From: Candidatus Pacearchaeota archaeon
Lineage (GTDB): Archaea; Nanobdellota; Nanobdellia; Pacearchaeales; GW2011-AR1
DNA: 43,920 bases
Assembly: GCA_016188895.1 (NCBI GenBank)
Contig: JACPGZ010000017.1
Coordinates: 66,538 to 110,457 of the forward strand
Reading direction: 5' to 3'
Part shown: positions 37,849-43,920 of the stretch, one piece after another
How positions within the stretch are numbered: the first letter of the stretch is position 1
How the letters are laid out: each line of letters starts with the position of its first letter
Notes under the pieces: generated by a model
What the model was told of the DNA's origin: nothing
What the model saw: only the letters and a program-made list of their open reading frames with translations
Databases searched by the model: none
Position numbers and translations under genes: made by a program

Positions 37849-38263
37849 AATAGAAGAAAAAATTAAGGAAGTAGAGAAATACCTTATAGAGTTAGAAGAT
37901 TTTACACCAGAAAATTTTGATGCTTATCAAAAAGACAATATGAAGAAAGCAGCATGCGAAAGATATTTTGAAAAGATTGTAGAGGCTTGCGTTGATTTAG
38001 CCTCACTTACTATACGCTATAAAAAGCTTAAAATTCCTGAAGATGATGAGAAAGCTTTTTATGTACTCGCGCATAACAATATAATTACTGGTGATTTAGC
38101 TAAGAAGTTAAAAGAGGCAAAAGGCATGAGAAATATAATTGCTCATGAATATGGCGAGGTAGACGACATAATTGTTTTTCATTCAATTCATGAAGAACTT
38201 AATAAAGATGTTCAAGAATTTATTCAAAAAATAGAAGAGGTCTTATGGAATTCAAAACAATAA
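37838..38263 (+). CDS. HEPN-domain protein (toxin candidate)
   Basis: MRNIIAHEYG carries RxxxxH; overlaps MNT upstream and pgk downstream. Confidence 0.82.
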   Translation: MKDRIEEKIKEVEKYLIELEDFTPENFDAYQKDNMKKAACERYFEKIVEACVDLASLTIRYKKLKIPEDDEKAFYVLAHNNIITGDLAKKLKEAKGMRNIIAHEYGEVDDIIVFHSIHEELNKDVQEFIQKIEEVLWNSKQ

Positions 38264-39399
38264 ATGATTTTGAGCTTAAAGGAAAGAGGATTTTGGTTAG
38301 AATAGACCTTAATTCTTCAGTTGTTAATGGCAAGGTTCTTGAATCAGCACGGTTTTTAAGACATGCTCATGCAATTAAAAGCGTTTTAAAGAAAAATCCT
38401 GCAAAGATTGTGCTTCTTGCACATCAAGGAAGAAAAGGTGAAAAGGACTTTACAGATTTAAGGCAACATGCAAGGATTTTAAATAAATATGTCAAAGTGA
38501 AATTTACTCCAATTTTGCCTGGAAAAGAGGCTTTGAGAAAGATAGAAAATCTGCATGATAAGATATTTTTGTTAGATAATGTCAGGTTTCTTGATGATGA
38601 AACTAACATTGCAAAAAATGATAACGTTATTGTAGATTTTGCAAAAGGTTTTGATATTTTTATTCAAGATGCATTTTCAGTTTGTCATAGAGCGCATGCA
38701 ACAACTGTACTGATTCCCAGAATAATTAAAAGCTGCATTGGACCTAATGTTGATGAAGAACTGAAGAATATTAATCAATTAGTGAATAGAAGGCCATTGC
38801 TATTGCTTATTGGAGGGCAGAAGGTTGCGGATTATCTTCCTATTGTAAAATTGCTTGAGAAAGACAAGAGAAACAAGCTTCTTGCATCTGGTTATTTAGA
38901 TTTTTTGATAAGAATCTCGCAAGGTTTTGATTATGGAATGCAGAATCAGATTATGAAAGATATAAAATTTATTAGCGAATTTAAGAATTTATATAATAAA
39001 TTTTCAGGGCAGATTGTGCTTCCTATTGATTATGCAATTGAGAAAGATGGAAAAAGAAAAGAGGTATTACTTTCTAATTTTCCTAGTGATTTCAAAATTT
39101 GTGATATTGGAAAGAAAACAATTGAACTTTTTTCAAAAGAAATTGGAAAAGCAAATGCTGTTTTTGTCAAAGGTGCTTTAGGATGTGTTGAAGACAAAAG
39201 ATTTGCAGAAGGAACTGTTTCTATTTTAAAAGCAGTTGCTAAATCCAGAAAGTTTAGCTTTATAAGCGGAGGGAGCATCTCAACTGCTATCAAAAGATAT
39301 AAAATAAAAGGCAAATTTTCTTATATAAGTTTAAGCGGAGGGGCGCTTATCGCTTATCTCGGAGGCAAGGAGCTTCCTGGGTTGGAGGCGTTGAGATGA
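38245..39399 (+). CDS. pgk: Phosphoglycerate kinase
   Basis: KGKRILVRIDLNSSV, FIQDAFSVCHRAHATTVLIP, FVKGALGCVED, FSYISLSGGALIAYLGG. Confidence 0.93.
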   Translation: MEFKTINDFELKGKRILVRIDLNSSVVNGKVLESARFLRHAHAIKSVLKKNPAKIVLLAHQGRKGEKDFTDLRQHARILNKYVKVKFTPILPGKEALRKIENLHDKIFLLDNVRFLDDETNIAKNDNVIVDFAKGFDIFIQDAFSVCHRAHATTVLIPRIIKSCIGPNVDEELKNINQLVNRRPLLLLIGGQKVADYLPIVKLLEKDKRNKLLASGYLDFLIRISQGFDYGMQNQIMKDIKFISEFKNLYNKFSGQIVLPIDYAIEKDGKRKEVLLSNFPSDFKICDIGKKTIELFSKEIGKANAVFVKGALGCVEDKRFAEGTVSILKAVAKSRKFSFISGGSISTAIKRYKIKGKFSYISLSGGALIAYLGGKELPGLEALR

Positions 39400-39587
39400 T
39401 GATATGTCCAAACTGTAAATCAAGGCTAAAAAAAGTAAAGGTTAATGTAGAGGATGCTAAAACAAAGGCAATAAGTTATCAATGTACTAATTGTGATTAT
39501 TTTACCTTTGAGCCAAGCTCTTCAATACAAGTTCTTAGAGAAATAAAAGAAAAAGAATCTCCATTAAAAATAAGACGAAAACAATAA
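39396..39587 (+). CDS. Small zinc-ribbon protein
   Basis: CPNCKSRL...CTNCDY; overlaps the pgk stop. Confidence 0.65.
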   Translation: MMICPNCKSRLKKVKVNVEDAKTKAISYQCTNCDYFTFEPSSSIQVLREIKEKESPLKIRRKQ

Positions 39588-39627
39588 AAAGACAGGTTAG
39601 TATCATGTTTGTATCAAAAGAGGCCAG

Positions 39628-40257
39628 ATGATAATAATAAACTTTAAAACATACAAGGAAGGAACAGGCAAGAATGCATTGAAACTAGCGAGGATTTCCT
39701 CAAGGTTTAAAGATGTTTATCTTGCTGTTCAGGCCGCAGATATTTTTCCTGTTGCTAAATTGAATAAAAAAGTTCTTTCTCAGCATATTGATCCAATTGG
39801 GCATGGAAGAAATACAGGATATATTCTACCAGAAAGCGTGAAAGAAGCAGGAGCAATTGGAACACTTATTAATCATTCAGAGCACCGCATGTATTTTGCA
39901 GATATTAAATCAATTGTTGAAAGATGCAAGGAATTAAAGATGATGAGTGTTGTTTGTGTTAAGAACTTATGGGAAGCAAAAAGAATCATGAAGCTTAGTC
40001 CAGATGTTATTGCTTATGAAGAGCCGAAACTTATTGCTGGCAGGATTCCAATAACAAGCTTAACTGGAAAGATAAGAAAGTTTATTCAATCAGTTAGGAA
40101 AAGAAATTCCAAGATAAAGGTATTGTGCGGGGCAGGGATTTCAAAGCCACAAGATCTAGAAGTTGCTTTGAGAGAGGGTTATGATGGAGTGTTGATTTCA
40201 AGTGCTATTGTTCAGGCTAAGAATCCTGCATTGTTGATTAGGGAGTTTATAGATTAG
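39628..40257 (+). CDS. tpiA: Triosephosphate isomerase (archaeal type)
   Basis: INFKTYKEGTGKNALKLA, GHGRNTGYILPESVKEAGAIGTLINHSEHR, AYEEPKLIAG, CGAGIS. Confidence 0.93.
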   Translation: MIIINFKTYKEGTGKNALKLARISSRFKDVYLAVQAADIFPVAKLNKKVLSQHIDPIGHGRNTGYILPESVKEAGAIGTLINHSEHRMYFADIKSIVERCKELKMMSVVCVKNLWEAKRIMKLSPDVIAYEEPKLIAGRIPITSLTGKIRKFIQSVRKRNSKIKVLCGAGISKPQDLEVALREGYDGVLISSAIVQAKNPALLIREFID

Positions 40258-40714
40258 TATTTGTTGTCTGTAATTCTCTTGGGATGCCACAGAACATTTC
40301 TAAATAGTGGAGAGCCTTATCATGCAATTCAGTAAGCATTTTTTCCAAACCGACCACTTCAACAGCCTTTTGAATACTTTCATTATCTTCGGGTAAGTTT
40401 GTAAGAATTTTTAATAGTGATATATATTGTTTTGGCAAATCGGTTTTCGGCGCAAAATTATATGACGCAATAGCAACTTTTGTGATAGGATGATATTTTG
40501 GATCCTTAAGCATTCTTATCCTCCACTTTTCATATCTTTCATTATCTGTGCACCCAAACATTTGTCTTTGATTCATTCCTTCTATAACTGCTTGTGCAAA
40601 ATCTGTAATGTCTTTAGGGCGTAATTCTGTTTCATTTGCATGAAGTTTAGTATAATCTACTTCCAGATTTTCAAGCATTCTGCGATAATTTTCAATTCTA
40701 TCTTTCCAATTCAT
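40247..40714 (-). CDS. Hypothetical protein
   Basis: ORF track only. Confidence 0.6.
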   Translation of the reverse strand: MNWKDRIENYRRMLENLEVDYTKLHANETELRPKDITDFAQAVIEGMNQRQMFGCTDNERYEKWRIRMLKDPKYHPITKVAIASYNFAPKTDLPKQYISLLKILTNLPEDNESIQKAVEVVGLEKMLTELHDKALHYLEMFCGIPRELQTTNTNL

Positions 40715-40811
40715 CTTGCACCTATGATACTACTTGTTAGTTACTATTTATAAACTTTTCTGACACGTTTATATAAGAAAAGTTTAAATACATGCACATA
40801 CACTTACTAAT

Positions 40812-41045
40812 ATGGCTACTAAAACAATTACTATAACTAGTGAAGCATATGAAAGACTTTTTGCTTTTAAAGAGCCAAATGAGAGTTTTAGCGATGTAAT
40901 AACTAAAATCATGAGAAAGTACTCTTTTCTTGATTTAGTTGGAATACTTTCGCCAGGAGAAGCTGAGAAATTAGAGAAAAATATAAAAGAAATTAGAAAG
41001 CGAATGAGGGATCAATTAAATAAAACAGCATTAAAATTAGAATGA
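40812..41045 (+). CDS. VapB-like antitoxin
   Basis: TITITSEAYERLFAFKEPNESFSDVITKIMRK; overlaps the PIN ORF. Confidence 0.8.
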   Translation: MATKTITITSEAYERLFAFKEPNESFSDVITKIMRKYSFLDLVGILSPGEAEKLEKNIKEIRKRMRDQLNKTALKLE

Positions 41046-41434
41046 TTTTTGATACTACTTTTATAATTGATATAATGAAAAACGATGAAAAAGCTATTTC
41101 AAAATTAAATGAGATTATTAAGAAGGGAGAAACGCAACTAATTACAGCATTAACTATATTTGAACTTTTTAGTGGTATTTCTAGAAGTAATCAACCAGAA
41201 AAAGAGAAAAATAAAGTTATAAAGATTCTTAAAGGCCAACTTATTTTACATCTTGATAATGATTCAGCTGAAAAGGCAGGAGAAATTGACGGAAATCTTA
41301 TAAAGAGAGGGGAGGATATAGGACCTATTGATTGCATGATATCTGGAATTGCATTAGTTAAAAAAGAAAAGGTTTTAACACGGAATATAGAAGATTTCAA
41401 AAAAATTAAAGGGTTAGAAATTGAAACATACTAA
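41042..41434 (+). CDS. vapC: VapC-like PIN-domain toxin
   Basis: IFDTTFIIDIMKND, TALTIFELFSGI, IGPIDCMISGIAL, VLTRNIEDFKKIKGL. Confidence 0.88.
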   Translation: MIFDTTFIIDIMKNDEKAISKLNEIIKKGETQLITALTIFELFSGISRSNQPEKEKNKVIKILKGQLILHLDNDSAEKAGEIDGNLIKRGEDIGPIDCMISGIALVKKEKVLTRNIEDFKKIKGLEIETY

Positions 41435-41490
41435 TTTTCTTACAATTCTTAAAAGATAGATTTTAATATTGCTTCTTGTATATTTTAGCA

Positions 41491-42879
41491 ATGGCGGATG
41501 AAGAAAAAGAGGTTGAAACTAATGAAGAGATAAAATTAAGTGATGAAGAGAGAAAAAGAAATATGTCTCTTGGAATCAAGGAAGGAAGCGCGTCCACTGT
41601 TATGTCTATTATTACAGATACATATATGACTCCATTTGCTCTGGCGCTTGGAGCAAACAGCGTTCATATCGGTTTTTTAAATTCTTTCTCAGGCCTGCTT
41701 TCGCCCCTTGCGCAGGTTTATGGCTCCACCCTGAAGTATCAAAGAAAGCTTATAATACTTTTCACTGTTGCATGGCAAACATTAATGCTTCTTCCAATAT
41801 TATTTCTAGGGATTTTTTTTGTTTTTGGTATAAGAACAGGATTACCAACAATCCTGATTTTGTTTTATTCACTTTATATTGTATTTGGGGCGATTTCAGC
41901 TCCTGCATGGTTTTCATTGATTGGAGATATTGTGCCTGAAAAAGATAGGGGAAAATATTTTGGAAAGAGGAACTCTATTCTTGCAGGCATAGGCATTGTT
42001 GTTACATTGATCGGCTCTTTTATTCTTGATTATTTTAAAACAGGTGGAATGGTATTAGCAGGATTTTCTATTTTATTCCTAGTTGCAATATTCTCAAGAA
42101 TTATTTCATATGTTATATTAAAGAGGATAAGTGATATAGATGGTGGGTCACCTGTTCATGAAGGATTTGTATACTTTTTTAGGAATTTACATAAAACAAA
42201 TTACGGAAGATTTGTTATTTATATAGCGCTTATAAATTTTTCTGCAATGATTGCTTCCCCGTTTTTTACTGTTTATATGCTTGAAGAATTGAATCTAAGC
42301 TATGTTTGGTTTGCAATTATAAGCCTTAGCCAGGCTGTTTCAATGATGGCATTTATGCTTGTTTGGGGAAAATTTGCAGATCGTTATGGCAATAAAGAAT
42401 TACTTATTATTGGAAGTTTGCTAATTCCAGTTTTGCCGTTATTATGGATTTTTAATCAAAATCAGTACTATCTTTTAATTCCAATGTTTGTTGGAGGAAT
42501 TGGCTGGGCTGCATTTAATCTTTCTTCCAGCAATTTTGTTTATGATTCTGTTGGAAGAGAAAAAAGAGCAACATATCTTGCTTATATGAACATTTTTGCA
42601 GGAATTGGAATATTTTTAGGAGCAGCTCTTGGGGGATTGATGATTAAATATCTGCCTATAAAATTCATGAACATTTTTTTATTTGTTTTCTTGGTTTCAG
42701 CAATACTAAGGGCTCTGACAGCTGTCATAATGATGCCTCTTATTAAAGAGGTAAGAAAAGTTGAGAAGTTTTCTTTTGTAAGAAGAGTAATGCCTTTATT
42801 GCACTTGAGGATGTTAGGGCATCATACAACACTAAGCCACCATACACATCATGGAGCTACGATAAATAAGAAAGAATGA
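41491..42879 (+). CDS. MFS transporter
   Basis: About 12 hydrophobic segments; start at MADEEKEVE preferred. Confidence 0.8.
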   Translation: MADEEKEVETNEEIKLSDEERKRNMSLGIKEGSASTVMSIITDTYMTPFALALGANSVHIGFLNSFSGLLSPLAQVYGSTLKYQRKLIILFTVAWQTLMLLPILFLGIFFVFGIRTGLPTILILFYSLYIVFGAISAPAWFSLIGDIVPEKDRGKYFGKRNSILAGIGIVVTLIGSFILDYFKTGGMVLAGFSILFLVAIFSRIISYVILKRISDIDGGSPVHEGFVYFFRNLHKTNYGRFVIYIALINFSAMIASPFFTVYMLEELNLSYVWFAIISLSQAVSMMAFMLVWGKFADRYGNKELLIIGSLLIPVLPLLWIFNQNQYYLLIPMFVGGIGWAAFNLSSSNFVYDSVGREKRATYLAYMNIFAGIGIFLGAALGGLMIKYLPIKFMNIFLFVFLVSAILRALTAVIMMPLIKEVRKVEKFSFVRRVMPLLHLRMLGHHTTLSHHTHHGATINKKE

Positions 42880-42926
42880 TCCCTTTTTATGCAAAGATTT
42901 AAATTCATGTAACTTATAGTTATGAT

Positions 42927-43550
42927 ATGGTTAGCAGAGAAGAATTTTTACCTGTAATTATTTCAATATTATTGCTTGGGGTTATTTTAGGATTGCGTGA
43001 TCTTGGCAGTATCCCTATATTAATTTTGTTTGCAGCAATTGTTATTGCTGTGAATATTGCTGCTAAGGAGCTGGTTGCTTATTTTCTTGATGCAGGGCTT
43101 TCAATTAATTTTTGGTATTTTCAGAGATATGGCTTTAGAAGGCACGAGCAACTGAAAAAGCCATTTCCAGTAGGGCTTATTGCTCCAATTGCTACAGCCC
43201 TTGTTACATTTGGGTATTTTGTGTGGATGGCTATTTTGCAATATGATGTTTATGCGCTTAAATCAAGAGTTAGCAAGAGATTTGGGCCTTACAAGTTCTC
43301 AGAGATGACTGATTTTCATGTTGGTCTGATTGGAGCTTTCGGAATTATTGCTAATCTCTTAATTGCATTTATTGCTTATATTATCGGATTTGAGGAGCTG
43401 GCTTTAATCAGCCTTTATTATTCATTCTTCAATTTAATCCCTATTTCAAATCTTGATGGGACAAAAATATTCTTTGGCAACATGATTTTATGGTTTGTCC
43501 TGGCTATATTAACTATAATATCAATTTTGTTTTCATGGGTTGTTGTGTAG
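42927..43550 (+). CDS. M50/site-2-protease-like membrane protein, apparently lacking HExxH
   Basis: Multi-TM; FNLIPISNLDGTKIFFG resembles the M50 NPxxxLDG motif; KELVAY where HExxH is expected. Confidence 0.5.
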   Translation: MVSREEFLPVIISILLLGVILGLRDLGSIPILILFAAIVIAVNIAAKELVAYFLDAGLSINFWYFQRYGFRRHEQLKKPFPVGLIAPIATALVTFGYFVWMAILQYDVYALKSRVSKRFGPYKFSEMTDFHVGLIGAFGIIANLLIAFIAYIIGFEELALISLYYSFFNLIPISNLDGTKIFFGNMILWFVLAILTIISILFSWVVV

Positions 43551-43571
43551 GATGGAGGATATATTTTTGAA

Positions 43572-43920
43572 ATGGCAAGAAAAAAGAGGGCGCGCAAAGA
43601 GGAAAAAAGCAGAGGCAGGTCAAAGAATAAAGGACTCTATTATCTTACATTCTTTGCAGTATTTGTTATAGCTTTTGTCTTGTTTTCTATTGTTTTCTTG
43701 AGTGTTTTGTCAGCGTTTCCTGACAAGCCTCGAGTGCAAGGCTTGTTTGAGAGCATAAAGATATTGGATATTCCTTTTTTCAAGGCATTTGTGATAACAG
43801 GGAGGCAGATAAGTGGTTATGACGGCACTTGCAATACACCACAAGATGTGGATGATTTGCCCATATGGGATTGGTGCAGGGTGCCGAATTCACATTTGAG
43901 AGATGTTGCTCCATGTGGCG
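43572..43920 (+). CDS. Paralogue of the giant surface protein, N-terminal part, truncated by window end
   Basis: MARKKRARKEEKSRGRSKNKGLYYLTFFAVFVIAFVLFSIVFLSVLSAFPDKPRVQGLFESI...FFKAFVITGRQISG, near-identical to 31419 N-terminus. Confidence 0.85.
   Translation, partial: MARKKRARKEEKSRGRSKNKGLYYLTFFAVFVIAFVLFSIVFLSVLSAFPDKPRVQGLFESIKILDIPFFKAFVITGRQISGYDGTCNTPQDVDDLPIWDWCRVPNSHLRDVAPCG

Noticed and set aside
39610-39630. MFVSKEAR* mini-ORF as a tpiA stub
   Set aside because: No similarity to the tpiA start; likely chance or leader.
40247-41476. Displaced ends of tpiA or the MFS gene around VapBC and the 155-aa ORF
   Set aside because: Compared the tpiA 3' end and MFS 5' end with the opposite flanks and saw no convincing duplicate, so VapBC does not join the displacement set.

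Overview
AT-rich archaeal chromosomal window, DPANN-like in style (assignment inferred, not tested). It holds a replication block: candidate oriC, orc1/cdc6, and both PolD subunits, with an intein in DP2. Other recognisable genes are metG, pgk, tpiA, ribosomal L15e, endonuclease V, an endonuclease IV-like gene, MinD, a Lon-type protease and a large surface protein. Three tRNA genes each carry an intron. Selfish or accessory modules present are UPF0175/DUF3368, MNT/HEPN, VapBC, Fic, a lone nucleotidyltransferase, a LAGLIDADG homing endonuclease gene and an Mrr-like nuclease operon. Main observation: four modules sit between a housekeeping gene and a second copy of that gene's own end. These are a 30-bp duplicate of the polD DP2 3' end around a toxin-antitoxin pair, and orphan 5' stubs of metG, a SpoIIM-like gene and pgk lying upstream of a homing endonuclease, a nucleotidyltransferase pair and an MNT/HEPN pair. 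Second observation: a 36-nt hairpin-bearing repeat family fills the leaders of both PolD subunit genes and recurs beside tRNA-Gly. All calls were made by eye; no alignment, HMM or folding software was run.
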